Assembly (NCBI GenBank): GCA_963921795.1
Contig: OY997659.1
Span: forward strand, 18,611,008-18,675,007
Length of the DNA stretch: 64,000 bases
Source: Nannobrachium achirus
Lineage: Eukaryota; Chordata; Actinopteri; Myctophiformes; Myctophidae
Direction of reading: 5' to 3'
In this document: positions 32,285-42,253 of the stretch, in pieces
Numbering within the stretch: position 1 is the first letter of the stretch
Layout of the letters: every line of letters begins with the position of its first letter
The notes under the pieces: generated by a model
Told to the model about the DNA's origin: nothing
The model's input: only the letters and a program-made list of their open reading frames with translations
The model's database searches: none
Program-made: the position numbers and the translations under genes

Positions 32285-35180
32285 CTGGACACAAAACATC
32301 AATAAAATGAATAACTGCTGCAGCTTTGCAGAGTCCTGAGAATGGCCAACCCCATGAGAATAGTCAGTGTGCGTAAGTGCGTTTAAGGACAACTTCGTTT
32401 TTTTTCTTTGTTACTATTTGCACCAGCCCCCATAAGTCACATCTGCCCATGAAAGATTGCGGTGCATCTTGGGAATGGGTTTATTGTGTCTAAAAATACA
32501 TATTTAGCCACTTGCATGCATGTCTCCAACCTGGGGGCATGCATGCAAATCAAAACCGGTAAAATCACTAAAACGATAGAAAGAAGAAAATGATAACATT
32601 TGAACACTCAACTTTTCTTTTCTCTAATCTAAAATATAAACCCTTGTTGTAAAAAGAACAAAGTTGTCCTTTAATTCCTGTGGTTGGCTGGGTCTGTTTA
32701 CATTATGTATCTAGCTATCCCACAGACAAACGTTAATGTCATTGTCAAGTACTAGTAATAGTGTCCAATTTCGAAACAGGTGGCCTAATCCGTATGCCAC
32801 GGCTTGCCATGTGGATGCCGGATGGCGGACTTGTCGACATGCGAGGCTGTCAGCTGCTTGCCTTGTTGTCATGTGATATGAAAACTGCATTTATTGTAAA
32901 ATCATTACTTATTTCAAAAGTAATACATCATCTCCTCCTGGCCTGTCAGCCTGACAGACACATACATAAAGTACAGTACATGTACATGTGTCCGTTGACA
33001 CTTGCGGTCCCACACATTGCGGCATTTATCCATGAATGTTTCATTTAAATTTAAATCACTTTTATCACTTGACTTCTCCCTGTGCATGAATGCTTTAGAC
33101 TTTTCTTTAGCTTTAGCTTCACAATAATATACATTTTTTTAAATGAATAATATTTTCAGGTCAAGGACCCCTTAGCTGAGAGACAGACGAAGCAGGGACC
33201 CCCACTACATATATTGTATAAAATGTTCTTGTATGCAACCGATGAGGTTTTCAAAGCTAGCTCAACATAATTTATTGTAGCTGACCCATGATTTAGAGAC
33301 ATTACAGCGCAAGACTGGGTACGCATATCTGTGTCACCACATTAACCATTATTTCATGCTTTAACTATTAAAGAAATAGCAGATGTACACTGCACCGAGT
33401 GCCGCGCTTGAAAATGTGTGCAAATCTCAGGTCTAAATGGGTTAAGATCATAGACTGTAAAATATATGGACAAAGCGAAGCCATTGGTTTCTATGCAGAG
33501 CAAATGACGAATTTCTACCCCTTGGAATGGGTGTCGCCATCATAGATTGTAAAAGCACCAGAGGATGCTATTGGCTGCCAACGGTCACGTGCAACCGCAG
33601 AGATACATGGGAGAATGTGGTCGGAGCCTCCCGAAATACAGCACACGAAGAAGAACACAGCCGGCTGGTATCAGTTTCTTTGGCCATCATCAATTTTAAC
33701 ACAAATGGGACCTTATTTTCACAAAACGCATATCATCGTGATTGAAAGGCAATGTTTAACTAGCGATAGGAACCATAAAGTATTTATGAAAATGTTAATT
33801 AAGGTTAGAAAACAAAAGGGGAAAATGAATGGGGTTCAATGTAGAACAATTCTTTTTGCGATCGGCCGGGGGGGGAAAACAGCGCAACTAGCGGCCAATC
33901 ACAGGAAGTTTTAGTTCCGTATTGGAATCATTTTAAATCGGCGGAACTATGCCCCTGGTTAAGATGTTTTTACCTGAGAGGAATAGCTGGATACCTTGTA
34001 CCAGATCAGACCAGATTCACTCTTCAGGGAGGTGCAAGTCAGTTTGTCTCCAGAGAACTGTGGTTTCTTGTCAGTCAGAATTATGTTTGGCAGCACTAAA
34101 GATGACAAAACCACCCAGACAGTTGCACTTAGCACCTGACCAACCCTGACCTTCTGCAGAGCACATCTCCTCAACGGCCAGACTATCTTCATGTAGCGGT
34201 CCAGGCTTATGAGACCCAGAAAGAAAATGCTGATGTACATGCAGAGGTAGAACAGAATGGCTGAGTATCGACAATAGAAGACACGCAGGCCCCAGGAGTC
34301 CACACCCGCCTCACTCAGCACTCGCACAGGGATGGTCAGTGTCATAAGCACGTCCGCCACCACCTATTGTAGTCAGGGAATATTATTAGAATAATGTCAG
34401 ATCATGGGAATACATTCCTTACCACGAAATGTCTTCACCAATGTGTTTGTAAAGGTGTCTAGTAACACTAGGCTTTTTCGTGATTCTGAAAACCATTTGT
34501 TTTGCACAAAAAAAAAAAACATTCCTTGGGCTAAAAACGGCCCCCACAAAACTGTGAAAAGTGATGACTCATCTCTAAACCATAGTTTTGTGGGTCCATT
34601 TTTAGCCCAAGGAATGTTTTTCGTGCAAAACAAATGCTTGCAATAGATTCAGAATCATGAAAAATCCCTAGTTAGACCCCTCACATTCTACTTAAAGCAG
34701 ATTTTGGGTGCTATTTTTTTCCTGTATAGTAGAGTGTATACACTATAGTGAATGGGACCCAAACTTTCAGCAGCTGTCAAAAATTCCCCTAGGGATTTAG
34801 AATTTCAAACTTTGAAGACATTTCTTGGTAAGGAATTTATTCTTAATTTATTCTTATTTATTCCTCTGACTAATTGGTGAAGAATCATAAACTTTTGTCA
34901 CTGGTGGGTTTTATTTGCACTGACAACAATATTTACAGCACAAATCCCTTTCTTCGCTCACCAAATTCTTTAGGTAGACCCTTAATGTGGAGGTGGTGGG
35001 GACGTTGTAGAAGATCCATGCGGCCAGGCCGTTCAGTGCCAGCGCCACTAGGAAGAGGATCGTATATAGACAGGGTAAAACCACGGTGGTCACTCTGGAA
35101 TATACATCGCACGTCATGGAGTGATTGGATGTTGTGGTGGTGTTCATCTTCACAAACTTGGTCCACCTTGACAGTGGAAA
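31847..35180 (-). CDS. P2Y12/P2Y13/GPR87-type G-protein-coupled receptor, three coding exons
   Basis: A seven-helix plasma-membrane receptor of the Gi-coupled P2Y12 group, which senses extracellular nucleotides or nucleotide sugars. Coding exons 35147-34962, 34363-33974 and 32284-31847 join with GT-AG borders, both in phase 0, to give 337 residues (family about 335-360). An upstream acceptor at 35182-35181 (TTTCCAG) implies a 5' non-coding exon. Seen: N-glycosylation sites at residues 2 and 8; Cys13 and Cys269, and Cys93 and Cys172, as the two expected disulfides; DRY at 117-119; FFLCFAPFH in helix 6; KEATLW with Lys279; DPLIY at 293-297. Helix 2 and helices 6-7 read closest to P2Y13, while parts of helices 2-4 read closest to GPR87. 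Odd points: the coding region is split, whereas the human paralogues have it in one exon, and helix 6 has Leu253 where relatives have Arg. Exact orthology is unresolved. Confidence 0.9.
33160..33436. mobile_element. MITE copy in receptor intron 2
   Basis: The left side reads TCAGGTCAAGGACCCCTTAG. The right side ends CAGGTCTAAATGGGTTAAG, like the end near 38417. A half palindrome with the CACCGAGTGCCGC centre lies at 33371-33405. Confidence 0.5.
33437..33960. other. Unclassified insert in receptor intron 2
   Basis: The phrase CATAGACTGTAAAATATATGG recurs in shortened form (CATAGATTGTAAAAG) about 100 bp later. No element family was recognised. It ends about 14 bp from the exon 2 donor. Confidence 0.3.
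33974..34363 (-). CDS. P2Y-type receptor coding exon 2
   Basis: 130 residues from VVADVLM through DRY to SSYSSQ (helices 2 to early 5). The acceptor is CAATAG and the donor CAG/GTAAAA. Confidence 0.88.
34459..34675. mobile_element. Foldback element in receptor intron 1
   Basis: Long imperfect inverted arms, about 34469-34556 and 34589-34672, include GGCTTTTTCGTGATTCTGAA against its complement and CATTCCTTGGGCTAAAAA against its complement. An unrelated stretch of about 25 bp separates them. Confidence 0.75.
34962..35180 (-). CDS. P2Y-type receptor coding exon 1
   Basis: The acceptor follows a pyrimidine tract ending CCCCTTTCCAG. The first ATG is at 35147 and gives 62 residues covering the N-terminus, helix 1 and the YLKN motif. 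The donor is TTG/GTGAGC. Confidence 0.88.
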
Positions 35181-35467
35181 CTGGAAAGGGGTTCAGAAAG
35201 ATAAAGAGAAAAAAAAAGAATAGGAAATAGAGGGGAATGAATTTACAGCATGAGAGACAACTTTGTAAAACTTTGCATAGGCTTACTTATTTTAATAAGT
35301 ATTTGGTATATGTTGTGGTATTTGTTTTGCCTATTTGGGACCAACATTTAATAAAATTGCTACCTTCTAAGATGGACACGATACCCTTTTAAACAACCTT
35401 TTAAAATTGAGGCAACATTTTAACATATATTATTTAAAGTAATAAAATGTTAATAAGACTCTACCTT

Positions 35468-35690
35468 TGGGACCTGAACGATGTTGAGAACCAGTGTTCT
35501 TTACAGGACAGGGTAATACCAATGCTGCAGATATTGACACTTCTGTTTGCTGGGAAATAATTATGATCGAAGAATCAGAATCAAATAGGCTTTCGTGTGC
35601 ACTGACACGACAGGCAAAGACAACACTGACCACTTCCTCTCTTGTCTGCATGTATAAGAACATGTGAAACCACTGAGGTTTTTATGGCGT
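35468..35690 (-). promoter_or_regulatory. Candidate P2Y-receptor promoter and non-coding exon
   Basis: On the minus strand a TATA-like CATAAAAA (about 35686-35679) is followed 45 bp later by AGAGGAAGTG (35640-35631), which fits the PU.1/ETS consensus. A possible donor AAAG/GTAGAG stands at about 35468-35467, upstream of the acceptor at 35182-35181. PU.1 drives P2Y12-group receptors in mammalian myeloid cells, so the motif fits, but the model is inferred. Confidence 0.3.
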
Positions 35691-35737
35691 GGCTCTGTAG
35701 GAGGCAGAGATTAAGCACATTTAGGCCTAGAATTATT

Positions 35738-36004
35738 TAATGCTTTAACTGTTGAAAAATTGCAGATCTACAAGCTCACAACAACGCAGCACCGAGTGCC
35801 GCGCTGCGAGCTTGTAGATCTGCTAATCGTGTTTTTTTGCAAGTCTTTGAATATATCTTTATAAAAGCGAACATTTGTAACTCAAATCTCTGCTTCTGGG
35901 TGGTCTCTGGAATAACATATTTTGAGATGGGGGTCCGTGGACCGTGGCCAAATACATGATGTAATTTTGGGGGTCCTTGACATGAAAAGGTTTGAGAACC
36001 ACTG
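35738..36004. mobile_element. hAT-like MITE with palindromic core
   Basis: It ends GGTTTGAGAACCACTGATT and contains the palindrome at 35755-35828. The left flank ATTTAATGCTTTAACT is shared with the 3.7, 33.3 and 59.1-kb copies. Confidence 0.7.
35755..35828. repeat. Recurrent palindrome
   Basis: The centre is GCACCGAGTGCCGCGC. The left arm starts AAAAATTGCAGATCTAC, with one change against the right arm. Confidence 0.85.
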
Positions 36005-36009
36005 ATTAG

Positions 36010-36580
36010 GAGAAGGATTTAGAAGACCTTTATAGAATCGGGTCAAAAAAAATCAGACTTGAACAAATGTTCATGATTTTTCTATGATTATGTATCTATG
36101 ATCTGAACACTATCAGTTACATAGTGTGTATGCATATACTGTACACATGTACTTACTTTGATAATTGACTGATTTATATCGCACAAGAGTTGGTGACTCA
36201 CCAATACCCACTGCTTTTGTATTGCTATGTATTTCTTTAACCATGCACATGAAACCGATTTTTTGTAATCTTCTGGATGTTTCCTACCTGCACAAGAAGT
36301 ATTCCTGTTTCTTCTTTTAGCCCCTCTACTGAGAATGGAGGGCTGGCCTCCAAGGATGCCACTGTTGTAAGGAGTAGCATGGCCACTATTATTCAGTCCT
36401 TTACCATACTCAGTCCTTTATGCATTGACATTGTCTCAGTCCTCTTTCTGTTTCACTATGGGTCGTCTTTGTGGTTGGACACTACAAATCCAATCTATGT
36501 ACACCCAAAACGAGAGCTGTACTGTCCGTGTGCATGGTAGTAAGTCGGATTCGTTTCTGGTGGGGGTTGACCTTGTCCCC
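36010..36580. other. Gene-free stretch
   Basis: No recognisable gene or element was found. Confidence 0.4.
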
Positions 36581-36581
36581 T

Positions 36582-36974
36582 TGTCACCTATCCTAAAGTG
36601 TGGGTCACAACCGAAAGAACAAGGTTGCAGGACACAAGCGGACAAAATGAGTTTTCACAGAAGGGTGGCTGGTATCTCCCTTAGAGAGATACAGTAGGGT
36701 GAGAAAGGAGCCAACGTACCGGTAGGTGGTTTGGACATTTAGTACGGCTGCCTCCCGAACGTCTCCCTACGGCTGTCCTTGCTGCACGTCTCACTGGACG
36801 AGACCCCGTGGCAGGCCAAGGACCAGATGGGGGGATATCTCCACACTGGCCTTATTGGAGCGCATCGAGACCCCCCAGGAGGAAGTGGCTAATGTTGCTC
36901 AGGGAAATGTTTCTGCTGAAACTGTTGCCTCCACGACCGACTCTGGATAAGTTGTTGAAGATGGATGGATGGAT
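36582..36974 (+). mobile_element. Rex3-like LINE 3' end
   Basis: The words FHRRVAGISLRE and PRGRPRTRWGDIS appear in different frames. The copy ends in ATGGATGGATGG. It is more decayed than the 20.1-kb copy. Confidence 0.65.
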
Positions 36975-36979
36975 AAACT

Positions 36980-38000
36980 ACAGAACCTGCGTCCTCCCGG
37001 AGGGGGCTACTCACTGGCAGGTGACTGTTGAGTCACTAGGATACAACAGCAGTGTCAACACCAGGGCAGGAATTTCATGGAGGCCATGAAGGCCATGGCC
37101 ACCGTTTCTCCTCAGTTTGGCCTTGTGCCCCTCAAACCAATGGCATGACCCGAGGCCACAGTGGCTTTAATGCCCCCAGCTGACTGTACCACTTCCGTCT
37201 CTTTCTTGTCAATATGTAGACAGTAGACTCTGGTGTCTCTTTCATGCAGACACCAGTTTTTTTTGTTGAAATTCTGAAATCTTAACTCCCCCGAGTCCCT
37301 ATCTTTAAATACATATTTTTGTAGTATGGCTGTCAAGAAATGGTATGGCCACCTGAAAGCTATCTTGTGTGTGTCCACAGCAAATCTCGCAACCAACTGG
37401 ACTGATCAGTTTCACGTTTGCATGCTGCTAGTGGACCAAGAAAGTAAATCCATATTGTTTTTTAAGGTATGGCACCTGAAGGGACCCGATGAATAAAAAA
37501 GGAAATGATACAGGTTACCTTTCTTTATTATTTAACCAAACAACGTTTCGGGAACCCAAGCCATCTACATGAGGGATCTGTGTTGTCTGTGTCTACGGCT
37601 ATTCTCATTCAACACCGCATTTTGCACACTGCAGAAAGAAGCTGACCAATTTTACCTTTGTCTTATACTTTTTGAAACATTAAACTTTTACAACTGTGAC
37701 GGCCCGTGCCGTCACACAACTTTTATTGGAATTAGCCATTTTACCCCTTTTTTTCTCCCAATTGTCATCATGCCAATTGACCCCCCTTTGCAGACATCCT
37801 GTCCTGACGTCACTGGTTCATCCCCTGGTTCCCGGAAGTAATTAACTGTCACTGGGATATTGTCGGGGAGGTGGCTCTGTATAGTTTACGATAGTCAGTC
37901 ACTCATACTTGAAACAGTCTGTTTCTGGCGGATATTTTAACTATACTTCGGCAGCAGTATCATTAGCGTTTTCTCGCCATCAGTAGATTTTTTTAATATA
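36980..38000. other. Gene-free stretch
   Basis: No coding family was recognised. The phrase AACGTTTCGGGAACCC at about 37543 hints at a Penelope-like or similar terminus. An imperfect inverted CGGCCCGTGCCG word lies near 37701. Confidence 0.35.
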
Positions 38001-38004
38001 CTGT

Positions 38005-38144
38005 ATATATATATATATATATATATATAGCACAAGGCTATTCAAAAGTAGCAGTTATACAAGATCAAAGCGCATCACATTGTGCCTATATGAGCTTGTA
38101 GATTTGCTATTTTTGAAAAATCATGAAAGTTTGTGCAAATTGTT

Positions 38145-38201
<57 letters not shown>

Positions 38202-38236
38202 ATTTGAGTTAAAAATGTTCACTTAAAAAGAATATA

Positions 38237-38279
<43 letters not shown>

Positions 38280-38370
38280 TGTATATATTCTTTTTAAGTG
38301 AACATTTTTAACTCAAATCCTTGCTGCTGGGGGCCCCTGAAACAAAACGTTTTGGGACCACTGATAAACA
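38005..38370. repeat. (AT)n tracts with a 41-bp perfect inverted repeat
   Basis: TA runs lie at about 38008-38031, 38148-38198 and 38231-38276. The arms 38199-38239 and 38282-38322 are perfect complements (core AAGGATTTGAGTTAAAAATG). The arm sequence is a piece of the same MITE family that ends in GGGACCACTGAT near 38361. A palindrome copy lies at 38042-38117. Confidence 0.85.
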
Positions 38371-38583
38371 TAATATATATTTTTTGAAAACTGTTAGTCG
38401 GTCTCAGGTCCTAATGGGTTAAAGTGACTCTGCAACCTTTTACATATACTGTACCTGCTTTCCAGAAATGCATGCAAGACACACTCCTGTGACGGTCCGC
38501 CGACTGCAGCACGCCAGACAATAACAGGCCACCCAGATGCTCAATGGATGGGTATCTGTACACGATCCTGGCCTTTCTTGTTT

Positions 38584-40728
38584 TCAAGCCAAGTAGTTGT
38601 ATTTGTCTGCTGAGCTCTTGCTGCGCTCGATGTACTCGTTGCTGATGAGCACCTCAATGCACTTCTTGATCATGCTGATGCTGGGGTTGAACCTGGATTT
38701 GGACTGGTTGATGACCTCTTGGATGAGGGCGTTGTGCGCCAGCACCCTGCGGGTCTTCATGAGTCTCACTATAGTAGCTTGTAAATACATTTTGCGGTCC
38801 GCATCTATGGACCTCCTTGTCTGCTCCATCTCCTGCGGTGCATCTTTCTGCATCGATGGCGCAACCCTGACCTTTAAACGATTACTGGTGAAGCCCATGT
38901 TTAATGAATATGGGGCCTCGGCTTCCGTTTCCGCTTTTTTGGAGTCGTGGTTGAGCATCTTGATGTCCAGCAGGGATTTGATGGTCTTCTGCAGCTCCCT
39001 CTCATTCAGCTGAGTGGTGACCTGCAGCTCCTTGTAGGTCACCGCTTGGTTGTTGTTGAAGGCCAGCAGCACAGCCATTTGGTACGTGTTCACCGTGACC
39101 GTGTAGGCCTTGGACAGACAGTTTATCTTGACCTCACCTGCGCATAGATGGTGCAGCCAGTTCAACTTTCTACCGTTGAATTGCTTGCAATAGAACGACT
39201 CAAACATCTGCACGGTGTTTTCTAGCTCCTGAGGGATGCTGAAGGTGAGGGAGGGGACGTATGTGAGGGGCCAGGCTCCTGTCTGAAACACATCGATCTG
39301 GAAGCTGATGCCAAGGTCCGCATTTCTCTGCTTCTTGACGAAGTTGTTGAAGTTGTTGTTGAGGTTGTCACTCATGGTCTTGTCTGTGTAAATTCTGTGG
39401 AGCTTACTTGTGTACTCGTAGCCACACTCTCGCTTTAGCCTGCTAATCACAGCTTCTTCCAAGTCCATCGACAATGACAGGCCATGTATGAACCGCTTTG
39501 CCAGCATCCTAGCGTAATACTTCTGAAAGACATCCTTGTCGTCAATGTATTTGAATATCTTGAAAAAGCCGTCCACTTTGCCCTCCACCTTGTTCTCCGG
39601 CATACCCTTTGCAGGCTTCCTGAGCAGACTGTCACAGTACTTGGCCAGCAGTTCGGGGGCTTTGCAGACGGAATTGGGTTCTGTGTAGTTCACTACCAAC
39701 GTCAAAGTCTTATCGAGTGCAATCATGAACTGGCGTTCCCTGTTCAGAAGCTGATGAAATTTACCGTAAACCTCCAGCAAGGACTCGACATAGTGTTGTG
39801 GCACAGTTTCCTTGGAAACGTTACTAGTGGCTTGGAGGGCCTCACTGTGGATATGGGCCTGCAGTTCCTTGATCATGTGAGGTAAGCCGCACATGAGCTG
39901 CAGTAGGGTGGCCATGTTGTCGATATCGCTTTTCTTGTCTTGCAGGAGAATGTTCCGACACTCCCCGAGGAGGAACTGCAGTTGGCTGCCCACCATCCTG
40001 TGCTCGCATTCGTCTTTAACTTTGTTATAGAGGCTGCCACAGCTGTACAGCATCTTACGACGCTCCTCCTCGGCTTTCAACCATGCAACGACCTTCTCCA
40101 TATACTGCGAACAGTTGGACGCAGCTTCTTGCAGTATACGGGAGGCTTCCTGTTTGTAAAACTCTTCCATTGCTGTCAGAAATGGCCCTGCAAAGATTTC
40201 CTCGTGAAGCTCTGGTTTGAAGATCTTCTTGTAATCCTCTAGATCCTTTGCAAAGTGCTGGGGTTTATTAGCTTTATAGTTGCATATGATTGTGTCAAAC
40301 AGCTTCCTGGCTTCTTCGAACTCGCTGGCACCGTTCATCAGCTTTCCCCACATGTCTTTTGTCAAATCTCCTATATCCTTTACTGCTTCTTTGATGTCTC
40401 CGTCAGACGATATCTCAACTGTGCGATTGTTGAAATAGATGTAAAGATTTTTCATGTAGTCAGCTGCCTTAAGGTTGTTGGTCATGTAACTACTGCACAT
40501 GCTTTCAGGGTCCTCTTTTGACAACACAACTTCCTTGGACAACTGGCAGAGATGATTGATCAAAAGCTTCTCAGTTTCTTTGTATAATTTAAGTGGATAT
40601 ACATCACACAAGTCATAAACGATAGTCAAGCCGGCAGACCATCTAGCTTTCGCCAACTTGTCGTCACACCTCAGAACTGCGCCGACTGTTGTCTGTAGCT
40701 CCTTCCATGGCCTGTCAAAATCCATCAT
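38584..40728 (-). CDS. CUL2-like cullin, intronless retrogene
   Basis: A 714-residue cullin scaffold in one uninterrupted frame with no introns. CUL2 assembles RBX1 at its C-terminus and elongin B/C plus VHL-type receptors at its N-terminus into nuclear and cytosolic ubiquitin ligases. CUL2 identity shows in NCSQYMEKV, CKAPELLAKYCD, FKYIDDKDVFQK, MLAKRFIHGLS, FNPSISMIKKCIEVL and the end YNYLA. Cullin repeats span roughly residues 1-370, the cullin homology domain about 375-590, and the winged-helix tail about 640-714. The neddylation lysine is kept in IVRLMKTRR, 56 residues before the end, exactly as in CUL2 (745 aa). The start is the first ATG in frame, at 40728; the CUL2 start MSLK is now ISLK just upstream. 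By reading, identity to human CUL2 is around 60%, low for a fish CUL2, yet no stop or frame change has accumulated. An old retrogene kept under selection is the best explanation. Confidence 0.88.
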   Translation of the reverse strand: MMDFDRPWKELQTTVGAVLRCDDKLAKARWSAGLTIVYDLCDVYPLKLYKETEKLLINHLCQLSKEVVLSKEDPESMCSSYMTNNLKAADYMKNLYIYFNNRTVEISSDGDIKEAVKDIGDLTKDMWGKLMNGASEFEEARKLFDTIICNYKANKPQHFAKDLEDYKKIFKPELHEEIFAGPFLTAMEEFYKQEASRILQEAASNCSQYMEKVVAWLKAEEERRKMLYSCGSLYNKVKDECEHRMVGSQLQFLLGECRNILLQDKKSDIDNMATLLQLMCGLPHMIKELQAHIHSEALQATSNVSKETVPQHYVESLLEVYGKFHQLLNRERQFMIALDKTLTLVVNYTEPNSVCKAPELLAKYCDSLLRKPAKGMPENKVEGKVDGFFKIFKYIDDKDVFQKYYARMLAKRFIHGLSLSMDLEEAVISRLKRECGYEYTSKLHRIYTDKTMSDNLNNNFNNFVKKQRNADLGISFQIDVFQTGAWPLTYVPSLTFSIPQELENTVQMFESFYCKQFNGRKLNWLHHLCAGEVKINCLSKAYTVTVNTYQMAVLLAFNNNQAVTYKELQVTTQLNERELQKTIKSLLDIKMLNHDSKKAETEAEAPYSLNMGFTSNRLKVRVAPSMQKDAPQEMEQTRRSIDADRKMYLQATIVRLMKTRRVLAHNALIQEVINQSKSRFNPSISMIKKCIEVLISNEYIERSKSSADKYNYLA

Positions 40729-40734
40729 CTTCAA

Positions 40735-40890
40735 GGATATGTACGGTCTGTTTTTATAATGTATAAAATCCCCTTTAAAGATCAATGCTAAGAGTCTCAC
40801 GATAAAATACTCTGCTGTCCTGCTGTGGCCGTGTACCTGCTATATAAAGGTGTGTACATGACACAGTGACATCAGGATGTCACTGTAGCT
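40735..40890 (-). promoter_or_regulatory. Candidate promoter of the CUL2-like retrogene
   Basis: On the minus strand a TATA-like CTTTATATAG lies near 40850-40841, about 115 bp before the start codon. The perfect-arm palindrome ACAGTGACATC/GATGTCACTGT, which contains a CRE-like TGACATCA, lies just upstream at about 40860-40884. A retrocopy does not bring its own promoter, so this would have been acquired locally. Motif evidence only. Confidence 0.3.
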
Positions 40891-41061
40891 ATGCACCTGA
40901 TGTGTCCCTTACTGTAGATCTATCTGTCTCTGTCCCTTTCATGCCCATATATGGCTTTTCGTGTCAGCCATGCCCAAATAGGGAGTCCAGGCCAGTCTGT
41001 GATGATCAGGGGACTCCATAATATACAGCATGGGGATGTTTTCATCAGACAGACAGATATT

Positions 41062-41281
41062 CAGGGCTGTTTTGATTGTCTTAAGTATACCAGCTCTTAT
41101 GCCTTAACTTGAAGGCCTGTCCATACTGTCTCCGACCACCAAACGTTTTGTCGGCGAGTTTCGACTTTTCGTCATGGAGCTTTCCGAACTCTAATTCGGG
41201 GTAATGCTTTTCAGAAGATGAAAAAGGCCTTTAAGTTAAGGCATAAGAGTTGGTACTTAAGACAATCAAAATAGAGCCCTC
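41062..41281. mobile_element. Foldback element with about 57-bp terminal inverted repeats
   Basis: The left arm 41063-41119 and right arm 41222-41280 pair through TTTTGATTGTCTTAAGTA and CTCTTATGCCTTAACT. The core (41118-41236) is an inverted, diverged relative of the tandem unit at 1531-1902. Confidence 0.8.
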
Positions 41282-41540
41282 AGTCATTTATTTGTAGGAT
41301 ATGACGGAAAGTACCAAGGTTAAATTCCAAGATTCGTTTCCTCTCTCCTCACATCATTTCCTCCAAGCATCCTCAGTGGGAGGGGCTCTGAGACTCAAGG
41401 AAATTACCCAAGGAAGTGAAACAAGGATTTACTTTATAGACCTAGGATGCGCGAACTAAAGGCATCCTTCACGACAGATTAAATTAACCTGACGAGCACT
41501 CTAAGAGGCATTACATTTTGTACAGTATAACATGGTTCTA

Positions 41541-41833
41541 TTGTGAAGTCGTTGCGAGGCGTTGTAGCATGTAGATGCGAGCATGTAGATCGGCTATTTT
41601 CACAATTTCTGACTTGACAATTTGGCCAATGTTTAATTTATATTTATTTAGGTTAAAAAGTCCTTAAATTGTCACTTCAGAAATGTGCAGATAAGCTATA
41701 TATAAATTAACTTTGTTGGTTTGTTTACTGTTGAGAGAGAAAACAATGTTGCACACGAAGCTAATCATCTGGGGACCGCCATAATAATTTGGGGACCCCC
41801 CTGGGTTCCCGACCCACAGGTTGAGAACCACTG
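41541..41833. mobile_element. hAT-like MITE, inverted and truncated
   Basis: It ends CCCACAGGTTGAGAACCACTG and matches the inverse of 17844-18239 up to the palindromic core at 41541-41607, where it stops. Confidence 0.65.
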
Positions 41834-42061
41834 TTCCAGAGGGCAGGGTCTTCATGTCCATGTCTCAGACAGGCAAGAATATGGTCTCTGCCGGGTGGAA
41901 ACCTCTATTTCCAAACTGACTTTTCAGGATTCAAATTCAAAAGTATCAAAAATTGCAGATCTGCCATTTGTTTTAATACCTTTGTACAATCACATAGGGC
42001 ATTAAATGTGGTTTCAAAGACACTTGCCAGATAATGATAATTATTAGTTCATGTGTGTTAG

Positions 42062-42253
42062 TACACTGGAACTAGCCAATCGTCCCTGTCCCGTCTCCAA
42101 CTGGTCCAAAATGCGCCAGCCATCCACCAAGACTCCCGACTGGCACCGGGAGGAGAGACCTGTGCGGTTTAGAATACATTTCAAAATTCTACTCTTCGTC
42201 TACAAAGCCCTGAACAGACTGGCCCCTCCCTACGTCACTGAACTCCCTTCCTA
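42062..42253 (+). mobile_element. LINE (L2/Rex1-like) C-terminal fragment
   Basis: The words RPVRFRIHFKILLFVYKALN and LAPPYVTEL match the region after the reverse-transcriptase domain in fish L2/Rex1-type LINEs. The continuation is lost at a C run. A tail resembling the same element (TGTGAAGCACTTTGG, GTGCTATACAAATA) lies at 42950-43021. Confidence 0.6.

Noticed and set aside
38597-40521. Several plus-strand open frames of up to 138 codons
   Set aside because: They are antisense shadows of the CUL2-like gene.
40776-40800. Upstream GTG-initiated extension of the CUL2-like protein
   Set aside because: There is no ATG in the 24 extra codons. The CUL2 alignment begins at the ISLK-MMDFD stretch, so the start is set at 40728.
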